Shown here: piece by piece, positions 25,681-34,935 of the stretch
How positions within the stretch are numbered: position 1 is the first letter of the stretch
Layout of the letters: each line of letters begins with the position of its first letter
NCBI RefSeq assembly: GCF_002895005.1
Contig: NZ_POWF01000005.1
Coordinates: forward strand, 1 to 61,877
Length of the DNA stretch: 61,877 nucleotides
From: Hanstruepera neustonica
GTDB lineage: Bacteria; Bacteroidota; Bacteroidia; Flavobacteriales; Flavobacteriaceae
Reading direction: 5' to 3'
Program-made: the position numbers and the translations under genes
The notes under the pieces: model-generated
What the model saw: only the letters and a program-made list of their open reading frames with translations
Databases searched by the model: none
Told to the model about the DNA's origin: nothing

Positions 25681-26916
25681 TTGACAACACTAATTACCAA
25701 TATCAAAGAGCTTCTTCAAGTAAGAGAAACTGATCATAAGTTAATTACTGGTAAGGATATGAAGCGCCTGCCAACCATTAAAAATGCCTATTTATTGATT
25801 GACCACGATACGATTGTTGACTACGGTGAAATGAAAGATTTAAGAGGTATCGAAACTGATAATACCATAGATGCAACTGGGAAATTGGTTTTGCCAACTT
25901 GGTGTGACTCTCATACGCATATCGTTTTTGCAGGTAACAGAGAACAGGAGTTTGTTGATAGAATTAATGGATTAAGCTATGAAGATATTGCCAACAGAGG
26001 TGGTGGTATTCTGAATTCAGCAGAAAAACTTCAAAATACTTCTGAAGATGACCTGTATCTACAATCGGCAAAAAGATTAAAAGAGGTCATTAAATTGGGA
26101 ACTGGAGCCATAGAGATTAAATCTGGTTATGGTTTAACAGTTGAGGCCGAATTAAAAATGTTGCGGGTTATTAAAAGGCTGAAAAAGGATTTTCCAGTTA
26201 AAATTAAGGCGACACTTTTAGGTGCACACGCTATTCCCAAAGAATATAAAAACAATAAAGAAGCCTTTGTAAATCTGGTTATTGATGAATTGATACCACA
26301 AGTAGGCAAATTACAGTTGGCTAATTACATTGATGTGTTTTGTGAAAAAGGGTATTTTGACTTAAATGATACAGAGCTTATTTTAAAAGCAGCATCAAAT
26401 TATAATTTGATCCCTAAAATACATGTCAATCAATTTAATGCCTTTGGAGGCGTTGGTTTGGGTGTTAAATATAATGCCCTTTCCGTTGATCATTTAGAAG
26501 AATTGAATGATGATGATATTCAAGCATTAAAAGGTAGTCACACTATTCCAGTCGCGCTTCCCTCCTGTTCTTATTTTTTAAGTATTCCCTATACACCAGC
26601 CAGAAAAATTATAGATGCTGGTTTGCCATTGGCATTGGCAACCGATTATAATCCAGGCTCTACACCAAGTGGTAACATGAATTTTGTAATCAGTACCGCC
26701 TGTATTAAAATGAAAATGACACCCGAAGAAGCCATTAACGCAGCCACAATAAATGGTGCTTATGCTATGGGTATTAGTAATATGTACGGTAGTATTACAA
26801 AAGGCAAAAAGGCCAATATTATGATAACTAAAGAAGTGCCCAGTTACAATTACTTGCCCTATGCGTTTGGCGACAATCACATAGATCAGGTTTTAATCAA
26901 TGGCAATATTCAATAA
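25681..26916 (+). CDS. hutI: Imidazolonepropionase
   Basis: A 411-residue amidohydrolase of histidine degradation that opens imidazolone propionate to formiminoglutamate. LPTWCDSHTHIVFAGNRE holds the first metal-binding His-x-His (His78, His80); LLGAHAIP, KIHVNQFNAFGG and LATDYNPGS carry the remaining metal and catalytic residues. The start is a TTG at 25681: the family begins with this MTTLITNIKELLQVRE segment, and the first ATG would cut off 26 conserved residues. The next pathway enzyme, hutG, is at 28015, with an unrelated minus-strand gene between. Confidence 0.92.
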   Translation: MTTLITNIKELLQVRETDHKLITGKDMKRLPTIKNAYLLIDHDTIVDYGEMKDLRGIETDNTIDATGKLVLPTWCDSHTHIVFAGNREQEFVDRINGLSYEDIANRGGGILNSAEKLQNTSEDDLYLQSAKRLKEVIKLGTGAIEIKSGYGLTVEAELKMLRVIKRLKKDFPVKIKATLLGAHAIPKEYKNNKEAFVNLVIDELIPQVGKLQLANYIDVFCEKGYFDLNDTELILKAASNYNLIPKIHVNQFNAFGGVGLGVKYNALSVDHLEELNDDDIQALKGSHTIPVALPSCSYFLSIPYTPARKIIDAGLPLALATDYNPGSTPSGNMNFVISTACIKMKMTPEEAINAATINGAYAMGISNMYGSITKGKKANIMITKEVPSYNYLPYAFGDNHIDQVLINGNIQ

Positions 26917-26953
26917 AAACTAATAATCTTATCTCACAACCGTGTAAAATAAC

Positions 26954-26980
26954 AAAAGCCCGAAGTTACTTCGGGCTTTT
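26954..26980. terminator. Bidirectional terminator after hutI
   Basis: AAAAGCCCGAAG-TTA-CTTCGGGCTTTT lies between convergent genes and has A and T tracts on both sides. Confidence 0.9.
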
Positions 26981-27020
26981 CATTATAATAGTTCTATGGA
27001 TAATGTACTATATAATGTAA

Positions 27021-27905
27021 TTATTTTAAAGTGAATTCAGAAGAAGACACCAAGTCTTTTTCATTGAAAACATTCACGCGATAGCGGCCTTTTTCAAATT
27101 TACTATCACCTTTTGGCAATACAAATTCACAAACATTCAGGTTGGCATTTTCGTAATTGAATTTACTAACCAAACTGTAGTTTAAAACTTTTTCTCCAAA
27201 GGCAACTTGTTCGTTTACACCCAAGGTATTGTTATTAGGATCTATAACCTGAACATATAACTCTTGATCGCCAGCCTGCACTAAACTGTTTTTAGCCACT
27301 GTAAAGCACACACGGATTTTGTCAGCTCTACTAGCACGCTCTGTTGGGATTAATTTTCCAGAAGTTCTTTCAATGACACCAAATCCTTTTAATCCTACAG
27401 TCGATAAAACTGCTGCATTTTCAACCACTTCTGCCAAAGCTGTATTTTGAACCAATAAAGAATCTGTGAACATGGTTCTTTCCTCAAGACGTACTTTAGT
27501 ACTATCTAAGGAGGTAGCCAATAATTCATTTTCAACTTTTAACTTATCATTTTCAGCTAAAAGAACATCCATTTCCTTTTGAAGTGCTGCATATTTAGAT
27601 TTATATCTCCATAGGCTCTTTACATTGGCTTCAGATACTTTTAAAGAATCTATCAATCCTTCAATACGTGCTTTAGCCTCAACCAATTTGGCATTGGCAA
27701 CTTCATTTTCGCCAATGGCTAAATCGTATTGTTTTGCCATATTGCTCAAATCGTTCATCACCAATTCTTTCTCTTTGGTAAGCTGTACTTCTTGTTCGTT
27801 CTTTTCTTTATACAATTTTGATGTATAAAAACCTGTTCCAATAAAAAGTGCCAAAGCAATTCCTAGGGCAACTTTTAAACCGATGCTACTTTTGTTATTT
27901 TCCAT
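27021..27905 (-). CDS. Membrane-anchored coiled-coil protein of unknown function (294 aa)
   Basis: An N-terminal transmembrane helix (about residues 8-27, GLKVALGIALALFIGTGFYT) is followed by a long coiled coil (about 30-160, heptads rich in Leu, Glu and Lys) and a C-terminal beta-type domain of about 120 residues (from VGLKGFGVIERTSGKL to the end). This anchors it to the inner membrane with the coiled coil in the periplasm. No enzymatic motif is visible. It may be a cell-envelope structural protein; this is inference. It sits between hutI and hutG on the opposite strand. Confidence 0.8.
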   Translation of the reverse strand: MENNKSSIGLKVALGIALALFIGTGFYTSKLYKEKNEQEVQLTKEKELVMNDLSNMAKQYDLAIGENEVANAKLVEAKARIEGLIDSLKVSEANVKSLWRYKSKYAALQKEMDVLLAENDKLKVENELLATSLDSTKVRLEERTMFTDSLLVQNTALAEVVENAAVLSTVGLKGFGVIERTSGKLIPTERASRADKIRVCFTVAKNSLVQAGDQELYVQVIDPNNNTLGVNEQVAFGEKVLNYSLVSKFNYENANLNVCEFVLPKGDSKFEKGRYRVNVFNEKDLVSSSEFTLK

Positions 27906-28014
27906 GTTTGCTTGTTTTAAGGTTTAAGTATAAACTAATTTTTGTTTTTTAATTTTTTAATGTTTTCAATAATTAAAAGTATTTTTATATTCTCATATAA
28001 CGATACTTATTTTA

Positions 28015-29034
28015 ATGGATAAACTAGTTCTTTTTACCGAATCACATTTAAAAACGCTTTTAAATAAACGCACTGGTGAATCCAAATTTGGAGAACACGT
28101 TAAGCTGTTACCCCAAGTTACAGATATATACGCACAACTTAATAATTTAGATGTCGACTATGTCATTTTTGGTATTCCTGAAGATATTGGTGTGTTTGCA
28201 AACTACGGTAAATCAGGCACTTCACATGCTTGGCAAGCAGCCATTAAAATTTTGTTAAACATACAGAGTAATGACTTTACCCGAGCAAATAAGGTTTTAA
28301 TTTTAGGCTATTTAGACTTTGGCTCTTATCTAGAGAAACTGGCAGCTTTAAAACAAACCAATAAAAAAGACATTACTAAAGCCAGAAAACTGGTTTCAAA
28401 AATAGATGTGCATGTCACAGAACTTGTTTACAATATTGTAAAAGCTGGTAAAAAGCCTATTATCATTGGTGGAGGACACAATAATGCCTATGGCAATATA
28501 AAAGGTTCCTCTTTGGCGCTAAAAAAACCAATAAATGCTGTGAATTTTGATGCCCACACCGATTTTAGAAAAGAGGAAGGTAGGCATAGTGGGAATGGTT
28601 TTTCATATGCTTATTCTGAAGGATTTTTAGATAAGTATTTTATGTTTGGTCTTCACGAAAATTACACATCGAGCCAAATATTTAAAACACTTGACACAAA
28701 CTCGAATTTAGAATATAACACCTATGAATCTCTAGCTGTCAGAAAACAGTTGAAATATAAGGCTGAACTAAAGCGTGCTTATTTTCATGTGGAATCCAGA
28801 CCCTTTGGTATAGAAATAGATTGTGATGCCATTCAAAATATTTCCAGTAGTGCCATGACGCCAAGTGGTTTTCAGGTTGTTAAGGCTCGAATGTTTGTTG
28901 ATTATTTTGCTAGACAAAGTGGGGCTACCTATCTTCATATATGTGAAGCGGCTCCAACTCAAGAAAATGAATCACAAATTGGTAAATTAATTACATACCT
29001 CATTACTGATTTTATACGTGCACATGAGCATTGA
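28015..29034 (+). CDS. hutG: Formimidoylglutamase, arginase/ureohydrolase family
   Basis: A 339-residue ureohydrolase. The two-manganese site is visible as GGGHNNAYG (His155), NFDAHTDFR (Asp179, His181, Asp183) and EIDCDAI (Asp269, Asp271). It would hydrolyse formiminoglutamate to glutamate and formamide, the step after HutI. Arginase or agmatinase activity is the alternative, but the nearby hutI favours this role. The acetyltransferase gene overlaps its end by 11 bases, so the two are co-translated. Confidence 0.8.
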   Translation: MDKLVLFTESHLKTLLNKRTGESKFGEHVKLLPQVTDIYAQLNNLDVDYVIFGIPEDIGVFANYGKSGTSHAWQAAIKILLNIQSNDFTRANKVLILGYLDFGSYLEKLAALKQTNKKDITKARKLVSKIDVHVTELVYNIVKAGKKPIIIGGGHNNAYGNIKGSSLALKKPINAVNFDAHTDFRKEEGRHSGNGFSYAYSEGFLDKYFMFGLHENYTSSQIFKTLDTNSNLEYNTYESLAVRKQLKYKAELKRAYFHVESRPFGIEIDCDAIQNISSSAMTPSGFQVVKARMFVDYFARQSGATYLHICEAAPTQENESQIGKLITYLITDFIRAHEH

Positions 29035-29488
29035 AATTATTCCATTTGAAAACCAGTATGTTCAAAACTTCTATGATTTAAACATTGAATGGTTGGAAAC
29101 CTATTTTTATGTCGAAGATTTTGACAGGGAAGTTTTGAGTAAACCAGAGGCTTACATCATTAATAAAGGTGGCCATATTTTCTTCGCTAAATTTAATGGT
29201 ATGGTAATAGGGACTGTAGCACTCATGCCTACTCATGAAGCTTTGGTCTTTGAGTTGACAAAAATGGCTATATCTCCTAGATTTAGAGGACAACAAACTG
29301 GTCAAAAACTGATGCAGCATTGTATAGACTTTGCAAAACAAAATAACTTTAGAGCACTCATGCTCTACTCCAATACCAAGCTAAAGAATGCTATTTATAT
29401 ATATAGAAAGTATGGGTTTGTTGAATTACCACTGGAAATAGACTCTCCATACAAACGTAGTGATATTAAAATGGAATTAAAATTATAG
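29024..29488 (+). CDS. GNAT family N-acetyltransferase
   Basis: A 154-residue single-domain GNAT protein. ELTKMAISPRFRGQQTGQKLMQHCIDFA contains the R-G-Q-x-x-G-x-x-L acetyl-CoA loop, followed by the NAIYIYRKYGFVEL motif typical of the C-terminal part. The ATG at 29024 lies inside the 3' end of hutG; an upstream in-frame GTG at 29018 is possible. The substrate is unknown. Confidence 0.85.
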   Translation: MSIEIIPFENQYVQNFYDLNIEWLETYFYVEDFDREVLSKPEAYIINKGGHIFFAKFNGMVIGTVALMPTHEALVFELTKMAISPRFRGQQTGQKLMQHCIDFAKQNNFRALMLYSNTKLKNAIYIYRKYGFVELPLEIDSPYKRSDIKMELKL

Positions 29489-29565
29489 TGTAAATTGATA
29501 AGTCGTTATAAATTATGTTTTGTTGTAAATGCAGACTATATTTATAGCAACAAAACATTTATAAT

Positions 29566-30489
29566 ATGAAATCCAATCTTATCGTATTTTTAGTACTCAT
29601 CTGCTTATATAGTTGCAAATCAGACAAGAAACAACCTGTTGTGGAACCGGAACCTGTCATTGTTGAAGATTCTATTCCTGAAATTGAAATAGATAGCATT
29701 CCTGAAATAATTGAAGATACCATTCCGGTGGTTGAAGAAATTCAGGAAGTTAAGCCACCTGCAAAAAAACCTGTTTCTAAACCAAAGGAACCGAAAATTG
29801 TTGAGAATTATCTAATGGAATCGGATATAAAGATTGCACCTGTAGAACATGGAACTTTGGTGATATCGTACAATGGTTACAATATTTATGTCGATCCTGT
29901 TGGTGGCCCTGAAGCTTTTAAAGGGTTTGGACCGCCAAATTTTATTCTGATAACCGATATACATGGTGACCACTTAAATGTTGAGACTCTGGAGGCTATT
30001 AATACTGCAAATACCATCATTATTGGACCAAAAGCCGTTAAGGAAAAGCTACCATCATCATTACAAGGAAATTTCACAACCCTATTTAGTGGGCTGAGTC
30101 GCGGCTTTTCAACTTCCAAAATGTCATTGGATATTGAAGGTGTTGCTATGTACAATCTCCGAGAGGAAGCCAAACAGTATCATCCTAAAGGACGCGGACT
30201 AGGATATATTCTAAACTTAAATGGTAAGCGTATATACATATCTGGAGATACGGAAGATACGTTTGAAATGAGACATTTGAAGAACATTGATGTTGCTTTA
30301 GTCTGTATGAATTTACCCTATACCATGACCGTTGAAAGTGCCGCTAGTGCTGTTTTGGATTTTAAACCTAAAAAAGTGTTGCCTTATCATTATAGAGGCA
30401 CCAATGGTTTAAGCGATGTAAAACGTTTTAAACAGCTTGTAAATAATGGCAATAGTAGAATTAAAGTTGTGCAATTACAGTGGTATTAA
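29566..30489 (+). CDS. MBL-fold metallo-hydrolase lipoprotein with an acidic Pro/Glu/Ile linker
   Basis: The lipobox is LYSC (Cys17). Residues about 25-80 form an acidic linker of repeated DSIPEIEID, DSIPEIIED and DTIPVVEE units followed by a Pro/Lys-rich stretch. The UlaG-like beta-lactamase fold follows: LVISYNGYNIYVDPVGG, then TDIHGDHLN (variant of HxHxDH with Asp in the first place), then ISGDTED and the final LPYHYRG. The acidic linker suggests the enzyme domain is held away from the membrane. The substrate is unknown. Confidence 0.82.
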   Translation: MKSNLIVFLVLICLYSCKSDKKQPVVEPEPVIVEDSIPEIEIDSIPEIIEDTIPVVEEIQEVKPPAKKPVSKPKEPKIVENYLMESDIKIAPVEHGTLVISYNGYNIYVDPVGGPEAFKGFGPPNFILITDIHGDHLNVETLEAINTANTIIIGPKAVKEKLPSSLQGNFTTLFSGLSRGFSTSKMSLDIEGVAMYNLREEAKQYHPKGRGLGYILNLNGKRIYISGDTEDTFEMRHLKNIDVALVCMNLPYTMTVESAASAVLDFKPKKVLPYHYRGTNGLSDVKRFKQLVNNGNSRIKVVQLQWY

Positions 30490-30572
30490 TAGTTTTTAAA
30501 AATTTATTTTAACATCCATAATAAAAAATAAGCTATATTTACTGTACTATAAACCCAAATGATTTACCTACT

Positions 30573-30836
30573 ATGTTTCTGAATTTTAACATTGTGTCTT
30601 TTAAATCACACTTTTTGATTGAACAATCGAGCATAGTAACCATGCTGGCGATTACCGTTGTTTTCTTCTTAATATTGCTTATTTTGGGAATCAGAAAATC
30701 ATATAAACTCAAAAAGGAAAACGATCGGCTAAACGCATTAAATACATCATTTGAAGATGATGATAATAAGCCCTATACCGATTTTACTGAAGGGCATCTT
30801 TATCAAAATAATAACAGTAGCACTTCTAAAGAATAA
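30573..30836 (+). CDS. Small membrane protein, unknown function (87 aa)
   Basis: A single transmembrane helix (about residues 23-40, TMLAITVVFFLILLILGI) is followed by a short basic/coiled-coil stretch (KSYKLKKENDRLNALN) and a polar acidic tail. No family recognised. It follows the MBL lipoprotein after 83 bases and is closed by the terminator at 30838, so it may be co-transcribed. Confidence 0.6.
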   Translation: MFLNFNIVSFKSHFLIEQSSIVTMLAITVVFFLILLILGIRKSYKLKKENDRLNALNTSFEDDDNKPYTDFTEGHLYQNNNSSTSKE

Positions 30837-30837
30837 A

Positions 30838-30867
30838 AAATCCCGCATCTAGCGGGATTTATTTTTA
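30838..30867. terminator. Terminator between convergent genes
   Basis: AAATCCCGC (30838-30846), loop ATCTA, GCGGGATTT (30852-30860), then ATTTTTAT. It serves the plus-strand gene and overlaps the end of ettA on the other strand. Confidence 0.85.
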
Positions 30868-32556
30868 TCGTACTAATTTTTTATACTTAATTCGTTTTGG
30901 CATTAAATCGCCACCCAAGCGTTTCTTTTTATTTTCTTCATAATCACTAAAGCTACCTTCAAAGAAATACACTTGACTATCACCTTCAAAAGCTAATATA
31001 TGGGTGCAGATTCTATCTAAAAACCAACGGTCGTGAGAAATGACCACAGCACAACCTGCAAAATTCTCCAGACCTTCTTCAAGCGCTCTTAAAGTGTTTA
31101 CATCAAGGTCGTTTGTTGGCTCATCCAAAAGCAATACGTTTCCTTCTTCTTTCAGTGTCATGGCTAAATGTAAACGGTTACGTTCCCCACCTGATAGCAA
31201 TGAAACTTTCTTATTTTGTTCACTTCCAGAAAAATTAAAACGGCTTAAATACGCTCTAGAATTCACCTGCTTACCTCCCATCATGATTAATTCTTGTCCA
31301 TCACTAAAGTTTTGCCAAATGGTTTTATTGGGATCAATATTGGAGTGACTTTGGTCGACGTAGGCAATCTTGGCTGTATCTCCTACAATAAACTCACCCT
31401 TATCAGGTGTTTCTTCACCCATGATCATTCTGAAAATTGTGGTTTTACCCGCACCATTAGGACCAATAACACCAACAATTCCTGCTTGGGGCAAATTAAA
31501 GTTTAAATCTTCATATAATAATTTATCGCCATAACCCTTGCTAACCCCTTTTGCTTCAATAACATTGGTTCCCAACCTAGGTCCATTTGGAATGTATATT
31601 TCAAGCTTTTCATCTAATTGTTTTTGGTCTTGACTCATAAGCTTGTCGTAATTCTTCAAACGTGCCTTTTGCTTTGTTTGACGACCCTTGGCGCCTTGTC
31701 TCACCCATTCCAACTCACGTTCCAAAGTTTTTTGACGCTTTGAAGCTGCTTTTCCTTCTTGAGCCATACGTTTAGACTTTTGATCTAACCATGATGAATA
31801 ATTTCCTTTCCACGGAATACCTTCACCTCGATCCAATTCTAAAATCCAACCAGCTACGTTATCCAAGAAATATCTATCGTGGGTAACAGCAATAACAGTT
31901 CCTTTGTATTGTGCCAAATGATGCTCTAACCAATGAACCGATTCGGCATCCAAATGGTTGGTAGGTTCATCAAGAAGTAACACATCTGGCTCTTTCAGTA
32001 ACAAACGGCATAAAGCTACCCGACGACGCTCACCACCAGACAATACGCCAATTTTCTTATCGCCTTCTGGGGTACGCAACGCATCCATTGCGATTTCTAA
32101 TTTGGTATCTAATTCCCATGCATTGGACGCATCTATTTGGTCTTGAAGTTCGGCCTGACGGTTCATTAGTTTTTCCATTTTATCAGGATTACTATAAACT
32201 TCTTCCAAACCAAACATATCGTTGATTTTGTTGTATTCATCAAGAATTGCTACCGTTTCAGCAGCACCCTCACGAACAACTTCCATCACGGTTTTTTCAT
32301 CATCTAATTCAGGTTCTTGTTCCAGATAACCAACGGTATATCCCGGTGAAAAAACCACATCGCCCTGATAATTTTTATCAACTCCGGCGATAATCTTTAA
32401 CAAAGTAGACTTACCAGAACCATTCAGACCTAAAATGCCTATTTTGGCTCCGTAAAAAAAGCTTAAATAAATATTTTTTAGTACTGGCGTATTTGCCGAT
32501 TGGAATGTCTTGGTTACACCAGACATTGAAAAAATTACTTTTTTATCGTCGCTCAT
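30865..32556 (-). CDS. ettA: Energy-dependent translational throttle protein EttA (ABC-F)
   Basis: A 563-residue soluble ABC-F ATPase with two nucleotide-binding domains. Walker A motifs are GLNGSGKST (about 43-51) and GPNGAGKTT; signature motifs are LSGGERRRVAL and LSGGERNRLHL; Walker B regions are VLLLDEPTNHLD and VLLLDEPTNDLD. The linker between them (about 250-320) is the P-site-tRNA interaction motif region. EttA binds the ribosomal E site and gates early elongation by ATP/ADP ratio. It lies 2 bases after the CAL67264-type gene. Confidence 0.95.
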   Translation of the reverse strand: MSDDKKVIFSMSGVTKTFQSANTPVLKNIYLSFFYGAKIGILGLNGSGKSTLLKIIAGVDKNYQGDVVFSPGYTVGYLEQEPELDDEKTVMEVVREGAAETVAILDEYNKINDMFGLEEVYSNPDKMEKLMNRQAELQDQIDASNAWELDTKLEIAMDALRTPEGDKKIGVLSGGERRRVALCRLLLKEPDVLLLDEPTNHLDAESVHWLEHHLAQYKGTVIAVTHDRYFLDNVAGWILELDRGEGIPWKGNYSSWLDQKSKRMAQEGKAASKRQKTLERELEWVRQGAKGRQTKQKARLKNYDKLMSQDQKQLDEKLEIYIPNGPRLGTNVIEAKGVSKGYGDKLLYEDLNFNLPQAGIVGVIGPNGAGKTTIFRMIMGEETPDKGEFIVGDTAKIAYVDQSHSNIDPNKTIWQNFSDGQELIMMGGKQVNSRAYLSRFNFSGSEQNKKVSLLSGGERNRLHLAMTLKEEGNVLLLDEPTNDLDVNTLRALEEGLENFAGCAVVISHDRWFLDRICTHILAFEGDSQVYFFEGSFSDYEENKKKRLGGDLMPKRIKYKKLVR

Positions 32557-32558
32557 AA

Positions 32559-32741
32559 TTATACTCGTCCTTTTAATGCATTAAACACCCATGCAATACA
32601 GAAAAATCCAAATCCAACAGCAGCAAATCCCCAACCCGCAACATCGTCATAGCGGAAAGCTCCTAATCCTATTAAACCTAATCCTACAAAAATCATTATC
32701 CATGTGGCCCAGGCCAACACTGTGTTTTTATTCATTGCCAT
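32559..32741 (-). CDS. CAL67264 family small membrane protein (60 aa)
   Basis: Two transmembrane segments (about residues 9-27 and 35-53) with a short loop containing FRYDD. The sequence MNKNTVLAWATWIMIFVGLG is that of the CAL67264 family restricted to Bacteroidota, of unknown function. A start at the second ATG (32735) is equally possible. It is directly upstream of ettA, so the two are co-transcribed. Confidence 0.85.
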   Translation of the reverse strand: MAMNKNTVLAWATWIMIFVGLGLIGLGAFRYDDVAGWGFAAVGFGFFCIAWVFNALKGRV

Positions 32742-32799
32742 AATTTGTTCTTAATTTTTTATTAGATAGTTAGTCCATACAAATATCGTGTTTTTAAAA

Positions 32800-32827
32800 C
32801 AAAAAAGCATCACAAATGTGATGCTTT
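32800..32827 (-). terminator. Terminator of the pirin operon
   Basis: GCATCAC-AAAT-GTGATGC (32807-32824) lies just beyond the pirin stop at 32849; on the minus strand it is followed by a T run. Confidence 0.8.
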
Positions 32828-32848
32828 AGTTTTAAGCGTATTTGATAT

Positions 32849-33574
32849 CTAAAGGTTCATCATGGGAACTTCAATAAATAACAATTCCAGGTCATCTTTA
32901 GCATGAATTTCAAAAGATTCAGTTTCTGAAATACCAATAGCATCTCGAGTTTCCAATATATTATCATCAATATCAGCATTACCAGAAATATTCATAACAT
33001 AAACTCCGTGTTCATTGCTTTTCAGCTTATAGGTAAATGTTTCGCCGTTGCTTAAATCAATTCGTGATAACCTGGCGTCTTGATGAATTTTCAAGCTTTC
33101 AGAATCGCTATCGTCAAACGAACTTACCAAAAGCTGTAATTTACCTTTGCGCGCTTCGGCATCAAATTGTTTTTGATCGTAACGAGGCGCTACACCTTGC
33201 TTTTCTGGTATAATCCAAATTTGAAACAAACTTAAATATTCATCCACCGAACCATTAATTTCAGAATGTTGGACACCTGTTCCAGCGCTCATAACCTGGA
33301 CTTCACCTGGTAAAACAGGCTGCCATTCGTCATGCATATTGTCTCGATGTTTCAAAACACCTTTTAAGGGTATGGTGATGATTTCCATATTATCATGAGG
33401 ATGCGTACCAAAACCCATTTTAGGGGCAATAACATCATCATTCAATACCCTTAAAGCACCAAAATGTACCTTTTCTGGATTATACCAACCAGCAAAACTA
33501 AATGAATGATTGGCTTGCAACCATCCATGGTTAGCAAATCCTCTATCTTCTGCTTTATGAATTATTGTTTTCAT
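32849..33574 (-). CDS. Pirin family protein, YhhW-like
   Basis: A 241-residue bicupin. The N-terminal cupin shows the metal ligands in GFGTHPHDNMEIITIPLKG (two His and a Glu) and a later His in GTGVQHSEING. Homologues of this type bind iron and some have quercetin dioxygenase activity; others are redox-linked regulators. The gene is the last of a four-gene operon with a MarR regulator and an FMN reductase, which points to a response to quinones or other electrophiles. That role is inferred from context. Confidence 0.9.
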   Translation of the reverse strand: MKTIIHKAEDRGFANHGWLQANHSFSFAGWYNPEKVHFGALRVLNDDVIAPKMGFGTHPHDNMEIITIPLKGVLKHRDNMHDEWQPVLPGEVQVMSAGTGVQHSEINGSVDEYLSLFQIWIIPEKQGVAPRYDQKQFDAEARKGKLQLLVSSFDDSDSESLKIHQDARLSRIDLSNGETFTYKLKSNEHGVYVMNISGNADIDDNILETRDAIGISETESFEIHAKDDLELLFIEVPMMNL

Positions 33575-33600
33575 TTTAAAAATCCTTTCTCCTTTTATTA

Positions 33601-34038
33601 TTATCTCATTTTATCCAGTAAATCACTTAATTGTCTTGCTTCATTATCAGTAATATTTTCTAAAAGATCTTCATTAAAATTATCTGAAATGGACTCCAAA
33701 AGTGATATTCCTGTTTTTGTAATGGTAACCTTGACTACACGCCTGTCATCTGGGCAAGGTATCCGTTTTATTAAGTCTTTAGCACAAAGTTTATCCGTTA
33801 AACGAGTGGCATTTGGTGAACGATCAATCATTCTCGATTTAACGGTTTGCATGGTTAATGCCTCTTGGGCTCCTCTTAAAATTCGCAAAATATTATACTG
33901 TTGTGGCGAAATACCATAGGCCTTGAAAAAAGTGTTCTGATAACTTGTTATCCAATTGGCCGTGTAGAGAATGTTAACCAAGGCTTTAACTTTATTGTTG
34001 GCAAATTTAGAATTGACATCTTTAGCTATATCTCCCAT
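33601..34038 (-). CDS. MarR family transcriptional regulator
   Basis: A 145-residue winged-helix regulator. The recognition-helix region is RMIDRSPNATRLTDKLCAKDLIKR and the wing is IPCPDDRRVVKVTIT. Two cysteines (Cys85 in the DNA-binding region, Cys95 at the wing) could serve redox sensing, as in some MarR members; this is inference. It sits inside the operon it probably controls through the two palindromes at 34889-34935. Confidence 0.9.
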   Translation of the reverse strand: MGDIAKDVNSKFANNKVKALVNILYTANWITSYQNTFFKAYGISPQQYNILRILRGAQEALTMQTVKSRMIDRSPNATRLTDKLCAKDLIKRIPCPDDRRVVKVTITKTGISLLESISDNFNEDLLENITDNEARQLSDLLDKMR

Positions 34039-34050
34039 GATCCTATGTAT

Positions 34051-34332
34051 TTAAAATAACCTATCTGAATATTCCGTCTTTTTCTTGAAAACTGAAGCTG
34101 CAAAAGGACAAAGCGGTATAACCTTTAAATCATTTTCTCTCATAAAACTAACAGCTGCGTCTACTAATTTATAGCCAACACCCTGACCTTTTAAAGATTC
34201 ATCTACCTCTGTATGGTCAATGATTATTTTATTTGGACCAGCATAAGTGTAGGTCATTTGAGCTATCCGGCTACCATCTTGCTCAATATAAAACACGCCT
34301 TTTTTGGTATTGTCTTCCTGTTGAATATTCAT
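34051..34332 (-). CDS. Small GNAT-like acetyltransferase (YjdJ type)
   Basis: A 93-residue minimal GNAT fold. DHTEVDESLKGQGVGYKLVDAAVSFMR contains the G-x-G-x-G acetyl-CoA loop, and LCPFAASVFKKKTEY is the typical C-terminal block with a conserved Cys-Pro-Phe. Proteins of this small family are found with redox and detoxification genes. It lies 2 bases after the FMN reductase gene. Confidence 0.88.
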   Translation of the reverse strand: MNIQQEDNTKKGVFYIEQDGSRIAQMTYTYAGPNKIIIDHTEVDESLKGQGVGYKLVDAAVSFMRENDLKVIPLCPFAASVFKKKTEYSDRLF

Positions 34333-34334
34333 TG

Positions 34335-34868
34335 TTATAATGCATTTTGAAATTTATCAACTTCAGCTAGAAGTTGGTTGTTCAATTCTTTGTTGATTAT
34401 CTTTCCTTCTGAAAAATTATCACCAAATTTTGGCAAAGAAAACACGGCAACCACATGGGCGTCGTGTCTTGGAAAACGGTCTTGGGCAATCGTTAAAACC
34501 GATTGTCCACCTCTTGCTCCAGGTGATGTTGCCATGAGTAGCATCGGTTTTCCATAAAAAGTCTTACCCTCTATTCTAGACATCCAATCAAATAGGTTTT
34601 TAAAGACTGCGGTATAGGCGCCATTATGCTCTGCCAATGAAATCACGACGCCATCAGCTTTCTTTAATTTATTCAATAACTTATGGGCATTTTCAGGTTG
34701 TCCATCCATACTTTTCTCAAGATCAACACCAAACATTGGTACATCAAAATCGTTTAAATCTAAAATTTCAGCTTTGGTATCTTCAATCAAATTTACTGTA
34801 TACGTAACAAGTTGTTTGTTTATGGATATTTTACTATTGCTTCCCGCGAACGCGATGATATGTTTCAT
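34335..34868 (-). CDS. NADPH-dependent FMN reductase family protein
   Basis: A 177-residue flavodoxin-like protein. The FMN phosphate loop is GSNSKISINKQLV, and the isoalloxazine contacts lie in the SLAEHNGAYTAVFKNLFDWMSR segment. It would reduce flavin, quinones or azo compounds with NAD(P)H in the cytoplasm. It is the first gene of the operon, and the promoter with two palindromes precedes it. Confidence 0.9.
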   Translation of the reverse strand: MKHIIAFAGSNSKISINKQLVTYTVNLIEDTKAEILDLNDFDVPMFGVDLEKSMDGQPENAHKLLNKLKKADGVVISLAEHNGAYTAVFKNLFDWMSRIEGKTFYGKPMLLMATSPGARGGQSVLTIAQDRFPRHDAHVVAVFSLPKFGDNFSEGKIINKELNNQLLAEVDKFQNAL

Positions 34869-34888
34869 ACTTTATTCCTCTATATTTA

Positions 34889-34935
34889 TTTTCCATGGCA
34901 AATATATGATAAATAATTTTATTTTCCAAGGAAAC
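34889..34935 (-). promoter_or_regulatory. Promoter with two palindromic operators for the FMN reductase-MarR-pirin operon
   Basis: On the minus strand TATATTTG (34906-34899) is a good TAnnTTTG -7 element and TTG (34929-34927) lies 20 bases upstream as the -33 element. Two similar palindromes overlie them: TTTTCCATGGCAAA (34889-34902) and TTTTCCAAGGAAAC (34922-34935), 33 bases apart, about three helical turns. A bound dimer at either would block RNA polymerase, so they are likely sites of the operon's own MarR regulator. Confidence 0.6.
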
